A stretch of 64,000 nucleotides of DNA from Paraburkholderia sp. ZP32-5 (GCF_021390495.1 NZ_JAJEJP010000001.1:1178001-1242000); one strand, 5' to 3'. Shown: positions 1-9,214, counted from the first letter of the stretch. The notes: generated by a model not told the origin, from the letters alone. A program made the numbers and translations.

Positions 1-1617
1 ATCTTCGATGCCGAGATGCAACTCGTCGCGCAAGGCAACGACATCCCGACGATGCTGGGCTCAGCGGTCATTTCCACCCGCGTTTCCGTTGAAGCGATCG
101 GACGGGAAAACCTGCGTCCCGGCGACGTCATTGTCAGCAACGACGCCTACGTGGGCGGTGGCAATCATCAGCCCGACGTGCAGTTCACGCGCCCCGTATT
201 CGTCGACGGCGAAATCGTCGCCTTTGTGATGACGCGCGGGCATTGGACCGACATCGGCGGACAGTCGCCCGGCAGTTATTCCGTTGCCACGTGGGATGTC
301 TTCGCCGAGGGCATCCGGATTCCGCCGGTGCTGCTGTATCGGAACGACGAGCCGGTACGCGATGTGCTCGAGATTCTGACGCGCAATAGCCGCAATGCTC
401 ATGAGTTGCGGCTCGATATCCAGGCTCAGTACGCGGGAACCTTCGTCGGTGATCGACGTATCGTGGACCTGGTCGCGAAGTATGGCGCTGCCGCATTGCG
501 CGACGTGATGCGTCAGAGCCTCGATCACTCGGAAAAACTGATCCGCGCGGAAATAGCGAAGATTCCCGATGGTGTCTACGAAGCCGAGGAATATCTCGAC
601 CCGATCGAGGCACCAGGCTGGAAGCATGAGCGTCCGCTGCTGAAAGTGAAGGTCACCGTTCAGAACGACCACATCACGTTCGATTTCACCGGTACGGGCG
701 CGCAGGTTCGCGGCGGTATCAACTGTCCGTTTTCGGTCACGTGCAATAGCACCTGGTTTACGGTGAAAGCGTTGACCGACCTGAGCATCCCGATCAACCA
801 GGGTTGCTATCGCCCGGTGACCATCATTGCTCCGCCGGGTAGCGTTCTCAACTGTGAATATCCGGCATCGGTCGTGTCCGGCAATACCGAAACATCGCCA
901 CGAGTTATCGATCTGCTGCTGAAAGCGCTGGCGCCGGCAGTCCCGAATCGCATTCTCGGACAAAGCAATTGCGCGGCGTGCGCGGGCATTTTCAGTGGTC
1001 GCGATACCAACCAGGCTCGCGTTGCCGAAACCGGGCAGACGTTCGTCACGATGCACGACGTCCACGCCGGTGGCATGGGCGCTCGGGCCGCGAAGGACGG
1101 CGTAAGCGGTATCCGCGTCTATGTCGGCAATGCCGGCAGTCAGTCGATCGAAATGATCGAGCGGACCTCGCCGTTGCTGGTCGAGGAGTGGTCGCTCGTA
1201 CCCGATACGGGTGGCGCGGGCCGGCAGCGTGGCGGCCTCACTTCGCGCCGCGTGTATCGCGTCGAGTATGACGAAGCCACCTTCACGATCTCCGGAGAGC
1301 GCGGACACACGGCGCCCGAGGGTCATTTTGGCGGACTCGCCGGCAGCCCGTTCGTTTGCAAGGTGCGGCGCGCCGATGGGCAGGAAGTGGCGGTGCCCGC
1401 CAAAGGCGGTCAAACCGTCGTGTATCGGAACGACCGCGTCGTCGTGCAGCCGGCGGGCAGCGGTGGTTTTGGCGATCCGCTGGAACGCGAGCGCGCTTTG
1501 GTTCTCGCCGATGTCGCCGATGGCTACATCAGTCGGGACGCGGCAGTGAGTTTCTATCAGCTCGAGCGCGAGCCGAATCAGCCGGAGCCAATTGAAGTCA
1601 CCGTGGAGGCGACGTAA
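1..1617 (+). CDS. Hydantoinase B/oxoprolinase family protein (5' truncated by window edge)
   Basis: The reading frame is open from base 1, so the N-terminus lies outside the window; family members normally have about 55 more residues before the FDAEMQLVAQGN stretch seen at the start. Hydantoinase-B subunits work with an ATP-dependent A subunit to open cyclic amides such as N-methylhydantoin, 5-oxoproline or acetophenone-type carboxylation substrates. The family hallmarks are visible: SNDAYVGGGNHQPD, GHWTDIGG, the glycine-rich GGVAG-like segment around the middle, and a C-terminal PAGSGGFGDP close to the usual end. The HyuA partner would be expected just upstream, outside the window. The stop is followed after 31 bp by a CoA-transferase on the same strand, so the two probably form an operon. 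Substrate cannot be read from sequence. Confidence 0.9.
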   Translation: MFDAEMQLVAQGNDIPTMLGSAVISTRVSVEAIGRENLRPGDVIVSNDAYVGGGNHQPDVQFTRPVFVDGEIVAFVMTRGHWTDIGGQSPGSYSVATWDVFAEGIRIPPVLLYRNDEPVRDVLEILTRNSRNAHELRLDIQAQYAGTFVGDRRIVDLVAKYGAAALRDVMRQSLDHSEKLIRAEIAKIPDGVYEAEEYLDPIEAPGWKHERPLLKVKVTVQNDHITFDFTGTGAQVRGGINCPFSVTCNSTWFTVKALTDLSIPINQGCYRPVTIIAPPGSVLNCEYPASVVSGNTETSPRVIDLLLKALAPAVPNRILGQSNCAACAGIFSGRDTNQARVAETGQTFVTMHDVHAGGMGARAAKDGVSGIRVYVGNAGSQSIEMIERTSPLLVEEWSLVPDTGGAGRQRGGLTSRRVYRVEYDEATFTISGERGHTAPEGHFGGLAGSPFVCKVRRADGQEVAVPAKGGQTVVYRNDRVVVQPAGSGGFGDPLERERALVLADVADGYISRDAAVSFYQLEREPNQPEPIEVTVEAT

Positions 1618-1648
1618 GACGGTGACTGGAAACAGACGGAGTGTGCAA

Positions 1649-2800
1649 ATGACGAAGCATCTTCCACTCGATGGCGTTTGCGTCATCGAGATCGGGCACA
1701 GTCTCGCCGCGCCGTACGCCGGCATGGTGTTGCGGGCTCTCGGCGCGGAAGTGATCAAGATCGAAAGCGCGGAAGGCGGGGATTACGCAAGAGACTGGGG
1801 GCCGCCGTTCATCGACGGCGCCGCGGCACTTTTTCATGCGGTCAATCATGGCAAGTCGAGCATTGCGATGTCGCTGTCGGACCCTCGGCAGGCAGACCAG
1901 TTGAGGGACCTGATCGCACGGCGCGCGGATGTCGTGTTGCAGAACCTGAAAGCCGGCGGCACCGACAAGTATGGGCTCGGCGCCGAGCAGATGTTGAAAG
2001 CGAAACCGTCGCTGGTGTACTGCAATCTCGGCGCGTTCGGCACAGTCGGGCCGTTGCGGGACAAGCCCGGTTACGACCCGCTCGCCCAGGCATTCAGCGG
2101 GCTGATGAGCTTCATGGGACAACCCGACGAGGCCTTGAGCCGGATTCCCATCTCCGTCAACGACATGGGTACGGGTTTGTGGGCGGCAATCGGGGTGTTG
2201 TCCGCGCTGTTCCGGCGGCAAGCCACGGGCGTCGGCGAAGTCGTTTCCGTATCGCTTTACGAGACCGCGCTGTCGTGGGGCGGTATGCAGATTGCCGACT
2301 ACCTCGCGTGCGGCGCGCTGCCGGGACGATGGGGCTCGGGTACGGCCGCCATCGTGCCGCACCAGGCGTTCGAATGCAGCGATGCGACGATCATGGTGGC
2401 AGCCGGTAACGACCGCCTGTTCCGACGTCTGTGCGAGGTTCTGCAGGTCGATCCTCTGGCGGACGACAGTCGATTTGCCACCAATGGAGCGCGGGTCACG
2501 AACCGGGTCGAACTGATCGCGCTGCTGCAGCGCGAGTTCAGCGAAAAGACGGCTGCGTACTGGCTCGAACGTCTCGATGAAGTCGGCATCCCGTGCGGCC
2601 CGATTCAGACGGTCGACCAGGTCGTCGTGCACGAACAAACCCAGGCCCTGGAGATCCTTCAGAAAACCGAAGATGGCGCCGCGGCATTCGTTGGACTGCC
2701 CATCTCGTTTGGCGGACAGCGTCCCGCCGACACCGGGTCTACCCCAAAGCTCGGCGAGCACAATCATCTGCTCACTGACGTACTACAAGAAGCGCCGTAA
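1649..2800 (+). CDS. CaiB/BaiF (family III) CoA-transferase, copy 1
   Basis: Family III CoA-transferases move CoA between carboxylic acids through an enzyme aspartyl-CoA intermediate. The 383-aa product has the N-terminal LPLDGVCVIEIGHSLAAPYA segment, the YCNLGAFG and PGYDPL motifs, and the catalytic aspartate expected at D172 in VNDMGTG. I chose the ATG at 1649 because an ACGGAG-like ribosome site precedes it and because the protein then starts at the conserved N-terminus; the frame is open further upstream. It follows the hydantoinase-B gene by 31 bp. It is a close paralogue of the CoA-transferase at 5516-6742 on the other strand (nearly identical GDYAR-WGPPFIDGA, GTG-W, RFATNG and EHNHLL segments). 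The acid activated is unknown. Confidence 0.93.
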   Translation: MTKHLPLDGVCVIEIGHSLAAPYAGMVLRALGAEVIKIESAEGGDYARDWGPPFIDGAAALFHAVNHGKSSIAMSLSDPRQADQLRDLIARRADVVLQNLKAGGTDKYGLGAEQMLKAKPSLVYCNLGAFGTVGPLRDKPGYDPLAQAFSGLMSFMGQPDEALSRIPISVNDMGTGLWAAIGVLSALFRRQATGVGEVVSVSLYETALSWGGMQIADYLACGALPGRWGSGTAAIVPHQAFECSDATIMVAAGNDRLFRRLCEVLQVDPLADDSRFATNGARVTNRVELIALLQREFSEKTAAYWLERLDEVGIPCGPIQTVDQVVVHEQTQALEILQKTEDGAAAFVGLPISFGGQRPADTGSTPKLGEHNHLLTDVLQEAP

Positions 2801-2881
2801 GTTCGGATGGCGGCGGGTGCGCCGCCGGTGCGCTGGCATCTATCGCGCCATTCAGCTAAGCGAAACGGAATGCTCGCCGCA

Positions 2882-2907
2882 AGTCCCCGTCCTTCGGGAC
2901 GGGGATT
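2882..2907. terminator. Convergent terminator hairpin
   Basis: A stem TCCCCGTCC/GGACGGGGA (2884-2892 and 2897-2905) with a stable TTCG tetraloop, extended by one wobble and one A-T pair. It lies between the plus-strand CoA-transferase and the converging minus-strand dehydrogenase gene, so it could end both transcripts. The U-tract is weak (ATTACTT). Confidence 0.6.
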
Positions 2908-2929
2908 ACTTCAACGATCGGCGGCGCGT

Positions 2930-3919
2930 TCAGGAAGCGATGGTCTGATAGCTGATTTCGCGCCTTTCCGAGGTCAGCGTACGAATGGGCTCGCCGTTGA
3001 TCCACGCGCGGATATTTTCAACGGATTCGCCATAGTAGAACTCGTAAGAGCCATCCGTGACATAGCCGATATGCGACGTCGCGATGACGTTGTCCATCGT
3101 TCGGAACGGATGGTTCGACGGCAGCGGCTCCACGTCGAATACGTCCATCGCGGCGCCGGCAATCTGCTTACGGTTCAGCGCATCGATCAACGCCTGCTCG
3201 TTGACGATCGGACCTCGTGCCGTATTGACGAGCAGGGCGTGAGGCTGCATCAGCGAGAGCTCACGCGCGCCAATCAGATTCCGGGTGCGCTCCGAGAGTC
3301 GGACATGGATCGACAGGATGTCGCTGGCCGCCAGCAACTCGTCTTTCGATACGTATTGAGCGCCATATTTGGCCGCGGATTCGGCCGTCATGTTTTGACT
3401 CCATGCGATCGTCTTCATGCCGAACGCCTGCGCGACGCGTGCCGTCGCGCTGCCCGAATAGCCAAGCCCGAGAAGTCCTATCGTCTTGCCGTTGAGGTCT
3501 CGCCCGACCGATACCTGCCATCCGCCGTTGCGAAACGATGCGACCTCGCGCGGAATGTCGCGAAGTGCCGCGAGAATGAGCGCCCACGTGAGCTCCGACG
3601 CCGCGGTCAACGACGACGCGGTGCCGCAGACGGTGATGCCGAGTTCATCCGCGGCTTCGATATCGATGGCGGCGTTCCACGGGCCGGTGCTGGCCAGCAA
3701 TTTCAGATTGGTGAGCCTTGCCAGCACGCTTCTGGGAAACCAGGTCCGCTCTCGCATCACACAGAGGATGTCGAATGGCAGCAGGCGTTCCACCAGAGCG
3801 TCCTCATCGGCGATGTGGTCGCGAATGACGGTGATCTCCGCGTCTTTCCGAAGACTGGCCCAGTCGCCGAATTTCAGCGCGGTGTTCTGGTAGTCGTCGA
3901 GGATGGCGATTTTGTGCAT
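2930..3919 (-). CDS. D-2-hydroxyacid dehydrogenase (NAD-dependent, glycerate/phosphoglycerate dehydrogenase-like)
   Basis: A 329-aa enzyme of the D-isomer-specific 2-hydroxyacid dehydrogenase family, which reversibly reduces 2-keto acids with NAD(P)H. The nucleotide-binding motif GLGYSG is at about residues 151-156. The catalytic set is complete: R235 (VNTARG), E264 (DVFDVEP) and H283 (TSHIG). The start is the ATG before MHKIAILDDYQ, the usual N-terminus, with an AAAGAA stretch upstream; the frame extends 13 codons further but without support. It is the last gene of a minus-strand set with an MFS carrier (77-bp gap) and a CoA-transferase, which suggests use of an imported hydroxy or keto acid. 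Exact substrate unknown. Confidence 0.92.
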   Translation of the reverse strand: MHKIAILDDYQNTALKFGDWASLRKDAEITVIRDHIADEDALVERLLPFDILCVMRERTWFPRSVLARLTNLKLLASTGPWNAAIDIEAADELGITVCGTASSLTAASELTWALILAALRDIPREVASFRNGGWQVSVGRDLNGKTIGLLGLGYSGSATARVAQAFGMKTIAWSQNMTAESAAKYGAQYVSKDELLAASDILSIHVRLSERTRNLIGARELSLMQPHALLVNTARGPIVNEQALIDALNRKQIAGAAMDVFDVEPLPSNHPFRTMDNVIATSHIGYVTDGSYEFYYGESVENIRAWINGEPIRTLTSERREISYQTIAS

Positions 3920-3996
3920 GAGTTTCTTTGCAGTTGATGCCGGAGTACGGCAGTACATCCGGCGGGTCGTTCAGAATCGAAAATGGCGGGTCCGGG

Positions 3997-5388
3997 TTAC
4001 TGTGCCGATGAAACATTCGCTGATCGTCGTGCCGTTCGGGATGCCTGAGGCTTGAGCCCCACGAGCATCACGATGATGCCGAGCAGAAGAACCGCCGTCA
4101 TCACGTAGAGGCCGCTCACGAGCGTTCCGGTCGCGGTCTTCAGCCATCCGATGACGAAAGGACTGAAAAATCCACTGAGCAGCCCGATGCAGTTGACGAA
4201 GGCGATGCTTCCCGCCGCGGCCGGCGAGCCGTGCAGATAGTCGGCCGCGATCGACCAGATCAGCACATTCGTCGCGAAGATGCCGATTGCGGCGACGGTC
4301 AGTAGCGCCACCGTCAGCGCCGGAGAACCCGACGGATGCGACACGAGCAGCAGGGCTATGCCACCCACGACGCCGGCGGCGGTTGCATGCCAGCGCCGCT
4401 CCAGCGTGCGGTCCGAATTGCGACTGATCGCGACCATGCCGATCGCGCCGAACGCGTAAGGAATCGCCGACAGCCAGCCGAGTTGCGCGAGGTTGGAGAT
4501 GCCCGAATTCTTCATCACGGTAGGCAACCAGAACGTGACGGAGTAGGTGCCGGAAACGAACGCAAAGTCGACGAAGGCCAGCATATAGACCTTCGGGTCC
4601 GCGAGGGCTTGCGCGAGCGATCCGGGGCCGTGCTGATTGTTCTGGCGTTTGCGCTCGGTTTCGGCTCGAAAGCCGTCCCGCAGGATGTTCTTTTCCGCTT
4701 CGGTCAGCCATTTGGCTTTGTCGATGTTGTCGTCGAGGATAAAGAGCGTCAGGATGCCGAGTGCGACCGCCGGCAGCGCTTCGACGATATAGAGCCATTG
4801 CCATCCGGCCATGTGGGCAACGTTCGCGAGACCCGTCATTGCCCACCCCGAGATTGGGCCGCCGACCAGACCGGCAATCGGGAAGCCAACCATGAAGCAC
4901 GAGATGATGACTCCGCGCCGGTTCTCGGGAAACCAGGAGCTGAGGTAGTAAATCACGCCGGGAAAGAAGCCTGCTTCGAACACGCCGAGCAGCAAGCGGA
5001 CCGCGTAGAACTCGGTCACGTTCGTCACGAACGCCGTGAAAGTCCCGACGATGCCCCAGCAAATCATGATTCGGGCGATGGTCTTCTTCGCACCCATGCG
5101 CTTCAGAAGCAATGCGCTAGGTACTTCGAGCAGGCAGTACGACAGAAAGAAGATGCCTGCCCCGAGGCCATACACCGCGTCGCTGAAACGCAGCGCTTCC
5201 TGCATCTGCAATTTCGCAAAGCCGACGTTGATGCGGTCGAGAAAGGCGACCACATAGCAGACGAACAGCAGTGGCACGATGCGAAGCGCGACACGCAGGT
5301 AAAGCGCTCGCTCCGCCGCGCTCCTCGCCGCAGCGGACGCCGATTCGTCCGATGATGCTGGAGTGGGTTCAAGATAGGTCTGGCTCAA
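3997..5388 (-). CDS. MFS transporter, anion:cation symporter type, with TTG start
   Basis: A 463-aa major facilitator protein of the ACS type (tartrate, phthalate and sugar-acid carriers). It has about 12 hydrophobic segments beginning with VALRIVPLLFVCYVVAFLDR, and the family signature DRINVGFAKLQM right after the first helix, followed by MGAKKTIARIM in the second loop. The start is decided by the ribosome site: AGGAGA lies 6 bases before a TTG at 5386-5388. Earlier in-frame codons give a 78-residue polar leader that does not look like carrier sequence. It lies between a CoA-transferase (127-bp gap) and a hydroxyacid dehydrogenase on the same strand, so it probably imports the substrate of that pathway. 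Confidence 0.9.
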   Translation of the reverse strand: MSQTYLEPTPASSDESASAAARSAAERALYLRVALRIVPLLFVCYVVAFLDRINVGFAKLQMQEALRFSDAVYGLGAGIFFLSYCLLEVPSALLLKRMGAKKTIARIMICWGIVGTFTAFVTNVTEFYAVRLLLGVFEAGFFPGVIYYLSSWFPENRRGVIISCFMVGFPIAGLVGGPISGWAMTGLANVAHMAGWQWLYIVEALPAVALGILTLFILDDNIDKAKWLTEAEKNILRDGFRAETERKRQNNQHGPGSLAQALADPKVYMLAFVDFAFVSGTYSVTFWLPTVMKNSGISNLAQLGWLSAIPYAFGAIGMVAISRNSDRTLERRWHATAAGVVGGIALLLVSHPSGSPALTVALLTVAAIGIFATNVLIWSIAADYLHGSPAAAGSIAFVNCIGLLSGFFSPFVIGWLKTATGTLVSGLYVMTAVLLLGIIVMLVGLKPQASRTARRSANVSSAQ

Positions 5389-5515
5389 TTGTCGTCTCCT
5401 GATTGTCCCGATAGGTTGGCGCTCGAGGCCAACGTCCGGAATCGCTAATAGAACGGTTAGAACTGTTTGTGAGGTCTGGATCTGATTCCGGCTTGTGATC
5501 GATGCCGCCCGGCTT

Positions 5516-6742
5516 TCAATCGCTGACTTGCCGCAACAGGTCGTCGCTGTTTTCAACCTCGGTGTATTCATCCGCGGCAGGCGGACCGGAGGGCTGTGCC
5601 AGTAAATGGTTGTGTTCGCCAAGGCCCGGAGTATTTCCGGGCAACGGCGGCCGTCTGCCGTCGAAGGAGACGGGCAGCGCGACGGTCGTCACCCTTCCAT
5701 CGGGCGTCTGTCGAAGAATGTCGAGCGAGATCGTCTGTTCGTCCTTGACCACGCAGTCGACTGTCTGCAACGGACCGCAGGGAATCGATTCGGCCTCGAG
5801 ATCCCGCAGCCAGGCGCTCGCGGCTTTGCGCCTGAAGCGGGCTTCCAGCAGCGGAATCAATGTTTTCCGGTTCAGCACGCGGTCACCATTGGTCGCAAAA
5901 CGCGGGTCATCGGCCAGTGAAGGCAGGTCCATCACGTTGCACAGACGGCGGTACAACGTGTCGTTGCCCGCGGCGACGAGGATCGCGCCGTCTTCACAGT
6001 CAAAGACCTGATAAGGCACGATGTTCGGACTACCCGAACCGATGCGGGCAGGTTCGGGGCCGCCGGCGAGGCAATCGGAAAGGGGCACCGTCATCCACGC
6101 GAGGGCGGTCTCGTAGAGCGAGACGTCGATTACCTGGCCGCGCGTGGCGTCGCCGCGGTCTTTGCCTCGCAGCGCGGCGAGCACGCCGATCACCGCCCAC
6201 ATGCCGGTTCCCATGTCGTTGATCGAGACCGGCACGCGGCTTGGCGCATCGTCGGCGTGTCCAACGATACTCATCATCCCACTGTACGCTTGGACCAGCG
6301 GGTCGTAACCCGGCTTGCTTCGCAATGGACCCGTGGCACCGAAGGCGCCGAGGTTGCAATAGATCAGCGACGGACATCGTTCCGTCAGGTCTTGGGCCCC
6401 AAGGCCGTAACGGTCGAGATTGCCCGGCTTCAGGTTCTGTATGACCACATCGGCATGGGCGGCAATGAAATCCCGGATGACGTCCGCACAGGCGGGGTCG
6501 CCAAAGTCGGCGCTGATGCTTTCCTTACCGTGATTCATCGCATGAAAAAGCGCGGAGGCGCCATCGATGAAAGGGGGCCCCCAGCCGCGTGCATAGTCCC
6601 CGCTCGCGGCGTTCTCGATCTTGACGACGCGGGCACCGAGGTGCGCGAAGATGATGCCGGCATACGGCGCCGCGAGGCTGTGCCCGATCTCGACGACGCA
6701 GATGCCGTCCAGCGGAAGCGGGCGTGCAATGTCCTCAGCCAT
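5516..6742 (-). CDS. CaiB/BaiF (family III) CoA-transferase, copy 2
   Basis: A 408-aa paralogue of the CoA-transferase at 1649-2800. It keeps LPLDGICVVEIGHSLAAPYA, GDYARGWGPPFIDGA and YCNLGAFGATGPL, with the catalytic aspartate at D176 in INDMGTG. The start at 6742 is preferred over the ATG two codons upstream because AAGGGG sits 7 bases before it. The C-terminus carries about 25 extra acidic residues compared with copy 1. It is the first gene of the minus-strand operon with the MFS carrier and the hydroxyacid dehydrogenase. Two LacI-type operators lie 120-200 bp upstream, so the neighbouring LacI-family protein probably controls it. Confidence 0.93.
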   Translation of the reverse strand: MAEDIARPLPLDGICVVEIGHSLAAPYAGIIFAHLGARVVKIENAASGDYARGWGPPFIDGASALFHAMNHGKESISADFGDPACADVIRDFIAAHADVVIQNLKPGNLDRYGLGAQDLTERCPSLIYCNLGAFGATGPLRSKPGYDPLVQAYSGMMSIVGHADDAPSRVPVSINDMGTGMWAVIGVLAALRGKDRGDATRGQVIDVSLYETALAWMTVPLSDCLAGGPEPARIGSGSPNIVPYQVFDCEDGAILVAAGNDTLYRRLCNVMDLPSLADDPRFATNGDRVLNRKTLIPLLEARFRRKAASAWLRDLEAESIPCGPLQTVDCVVKDEQTISLDILRQTPDGRVTTVALPVSFDGRRPPLPGNTPGLGEHNHLLAQPSGPPAADEYTEVENSDDLLRQVSD

Positions 6743-6861
6743 GGTCATTCCCCTTGCCGGGATCGGTTGTCCAACGCAGTCCGCTGGTACGCGTGGTATG
6801 CGCACATGTTTGCTCGATAGCCTTTTCAGAAGAGGTCACGGTCATTCCGTTGACTACGGAT

Positions 6862-6877
6862 AATGAAACGTTTCCAA
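6862..6877. promoter_or_regulatory. LacI-type operator O1
   Basis: AATGAAACGTTTCCAA contains the 10-bp perfect palindrome GAAACGTTTC (6865-6874) with the central CG typical of LacI/GalR operators. An identical 16-mer lies 65 bp away. It is upstream of the minus-strand CoA-transferase operon and beside a lacI-family gene. Confidence 0.8.
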
Positions 6878-6926
6878 AATTAAACGTACGACGATAAGGG
6901 TCTTTGATCCGTCTGGTGATGTTTGA

Positions 6927-6942
6927 AATGAAACGTTTCCAA
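6927..6942. promoter_or_regulatory. LacI-type operator O2
   Basis: The second exact copy of AATGAAACGTTTCCAA (palindrome core 6930-6939). The spacing of 65 bp to O1 is about six helical turns, which suits looping or binding by a dimer of dimers. A weaker third copy, GGGAACGTTTCC, is at 7106-7117 just before the lacI-family gene, which suggests autoregulation. Confidence 0.8.
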
Positions 6943-7140
6943 TCATAGATGCGCGGATGCGTTTGTCAAGGCAGTAGTTCCCCAGGCGGGGAGATCGTCG
7001 GCCTTCATGAAACGGGCGCCCAGGCCCCACGGGCCGTTGATAGCGGCCCACGGCGGGGAGTTCCAGTTCGCTTCGCTTGACAAAGCCGTTGCAGCAGCGA
7101 AAATTGGGAACGTTTCCACCGTGAAGGCTTTGCCGACAGA

Positions 7141-8241
7141 ATGAGTATCGAATCCAGGGGCAATTCCACACGCCGGACTTCGGCCGCGGCCGATGTCGCG
7201 TCACCCGAGAACGAACGCAAGCCCTCGATCCGCGACGTTGCGCAACTGGCGGATGTCAGTTTGGGAACCGTCTCGCGTGTCATCAATGCCCATCCCAATG
7301 TGCGTGAGGACACCCGCAAGCGCGTCAAGGCCGCCATAGTCGAGTTGGGCTATGTACCGAATATGGTCGCCCAAAGCATGCGCAGTAACAGGTCGATGAC
7401 GTTTGCGTGCGTGATGCGTGACTTCACCGTTCCCGTGCTCGGTTTGTTCGTCGACTCGATGCAGAAGGAGATCGACGGATTCGGTTTTTCTCTGATGGTC
7501 GCGTCGAGCTATCACGACCCGAAGCGGGAAGTCGAGTTGCTGCTTGGTTTTCAGCAGCGACGGATCGATGGTCTCGTCATCGCGACGTCCTCGGAGGAAG
7601 ATCCGACGCTTCTCACGATGTTGAAGGACGCGCCGTTCCCGATCGTGTTGCTGGATCGCGAGTTGCCCGCGGAGCTTGATTCCGTGACGGTCAATCATGC
7701 GGCGGGTGTTCGGCAGGCGGTCAATCATCTGGCTGACCTCGGCCATCGCCATATCGCCATCATTTCCGGCGAGCCGGGCGTGCATCCGACGCAAAGCCGT
7801 TTGAACGGGTTCAGCGAGGCTTTCGCGGAGCGCGGTTTGACGCTGCAGCCAGAACTGATCCGGCACGCCACTTTCGCCCGTGACACCGGCTACACCGAGA
7901 CCCGCCATTTGCTGGAACTGGCGAAGCCGCCGACGGCCATCATTGCAGGCGGAACATCCTTGCTTCCGGGCGTCATGCAGGCGACGCGGGAACGTGGTCT
8001 GACGATTCCGCAAGACCTGTCGGTGATTGCTGGCGCTGATAGCGATGTCGCGCTTCTCGCGACGCCGGCATTCACCGTGGTGCGCTGGAACCATGACCAG
8101 CTCGGTAAGGCCGCCGGCAGATTCCTGATGGAGCGTCTGGATAATCCGAAAATACCGCGCCGGCGATTGACGGTGGATGCCGAACTGGTGATGCGAGGTT
8201 CCTGCGCCGTGCCCCGTAAAACCATAGCGCTGAAGCGGTAA
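7141..8241 (+). CDS. LacI-family transcriptional regulator
   Basis: A 366-aa regulator. After about 28 poorly conserved residues comes the LacI helix-turn-helix (IRDVAQLADVSLGTVSRVIN), a hinge helix near YVPNMVAQSMRS, and a periplasmic-binding-protein-like effector domain to the C-terminus. It is divergent from the CoA-transferase, MFS and dehydrogenase operon, with two identical palindromes in the shared region and an imperfect third just before its own start. The natural reading is a local repressor released by a substrate or intermediate of the pathway; the ligand cannot be inferred. It converges with the IclR gene, with an 86-bp gap that holds no obvious terminator. Confidence 0.92.
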   Translation: MSIESRGNSTRRTSAAADVASPENERKPSIRDVAQLADVSLGTVSRVINAHPNVREDTRKRVKAAIVELGYVPNMVAQSMRSNRSMTFACVMRDFTVPVLGLFVDSMQKEIDGFGFSLMVASSYHDPKREVELLLGFQQRRIDGLVIATSSEEDPTLLTMLKDAPFPIVLLDRELPAELDSVTVNHAAGVRQAVNHLADLGHRHIAIISGEPGVHPTQSRLNGFSEAFAERGLTLQPELIRHATFARDTGYTETRHLLELAKPPTAIIAGGTSLLPGVMQATRERGLTIPQDLSVIAGADSDVALLATPAFTVVRWNHDQLGKAAGRFLMERLDNPKIPRRRLTVDAELVMRGSCAVPRKTIALKR

Positions 8242-8327
8242 GGCGGTGGAACTGTATTCGGCGGCATCGGGTTGAAGATCGTCGCTGCCGATATGACAGA
8301 GCGGCCAGGATCTCCGGAAGCTCAAGC

Positions 8328-9083
8328 TCAAGCATTTGCAAAGCGAGCACCAATCTGGCTTGCCATCCGCGCAATCGCGAGACGAATTTTCTTCTCACGC
8401 TTCGCGTCGATACGCCCGGCGGGAATGCTCGTGCTGATAGCAAGTCGCTTTCCATAAGCGGTTTGCCCGACATAGGACGCGAAGCAGGCCAGTCCTGCCG
8501 CGGATTCTTCGAACTCGCTGGCCTGGCCGGTTTCGCGGACCGCTTTCAGCTCGCGCAGCAGCGCGCTGCGTCGCGTGATGGTTCGTGGCGTGACGGCAGC
8601 GAGCCGTTCCGGCAGGAGTTCGACCAGCTGCGCGTCGGAAAGCGTTGCGAGCAACGCTTTTCCTAGCGCCGAACAATGTGCCGGCAGCCGCGAGCCGAGG
8701 TCCGACACGAGCCGCACCGGTCGTCGCGAATCCTCCCGCGCGATGTAGACAATGTCGGCACCATCGAGCGCCGCCAGTTGCACGACCTCGTCGTGTACTG
8801 ACACAAACGCAGCGGCTAATGCGCGAAATACGGACTGATAGCCGTCGTGGCGTACATACGCATTCCCCAACTCGAACAGTTTCACACCGATGAGGTAGCC
8901 GTCGCCGTGTTTTTCGACCCAGTGCTGCCGCTGCAGAGAATCGAGCAACAGGTACAACGTGCTGCGCGACAGACCTGTCGCTTCGCGCAGCGCCGACACG
9001 CGCACGGGCTCTCTCGCGCGAGCCAGAACATCGAGAATGTCCTGTGCCCGCCTTAGTGCGGGTACCTCGTAGACCTTTTCCAT
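8328..9083 (-). CDS. IclR-family transcriptional regulator
   Basis: A 251-aa IclR-type regulator. The N-terminal winged helix-turn-helix is at about residues 8-65 (ILDVLARAREPVRVSALREATGLSRSTLYLLLDSL), and the C-terminal effector domain carries the usual PAHCSALGKALLATL segment and a VGLACFASYV-like region. It is divergent from the FAH-family gene at 9215. A perfect dyad (9117-9136) lies 33 bp before its start, which suggests it controls both itself and the FAH-dapB pair. Effector unknown. Confidence 0.93.
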   Translation of the reverse strand: MEKVYEVPALRRAQDILDVLARAREPVRVSALREATGLSRSTLYLLLDSLQRQHWVEKHGDGYLIGVKLFELGNAYVRHDGYQSVFRALAAAFVSVHDEVVQLAALDGADIVYIAREDSRRPVRLVSDLGSRLPAHCSALGKALLATLSDAQLVELLPERLAAVTPRTITRRSALLRELKAVRETGQASEFEESAAGLACFASYVGQTAYGKRLAISTSIPAGRIDAKREKKIRLAIARMASQIGARFANA

Positions 9084-9116
9084 GGCAACCGGATTCGTTT
9101 GCGATATGAAGATGAG

Positions 9117-9136
9117 ATGTCCAACCAGTTGGACAT
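9117..9136. promoter_or_regulatory. Probable IclR operator
   Basis: ATGTCCAACCAGTTGGACAT: two 9-bp perfect arms (ATGTCCAAC/GTTGGACAT) around a 2-bp centre. It sits in the divergent region between the IclR gene and the FAH-family gene, which is the usual place and size for an IclR-family operator. Confidence 0.75.
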
Positions 9137-9214
9137 ATTAGCAATACCGTGGACAGCCGGAGGCCCCAATAATAGGATTTGCGCTCCCTTTTCATTGACG
9201 GGCAATGAACCTCC

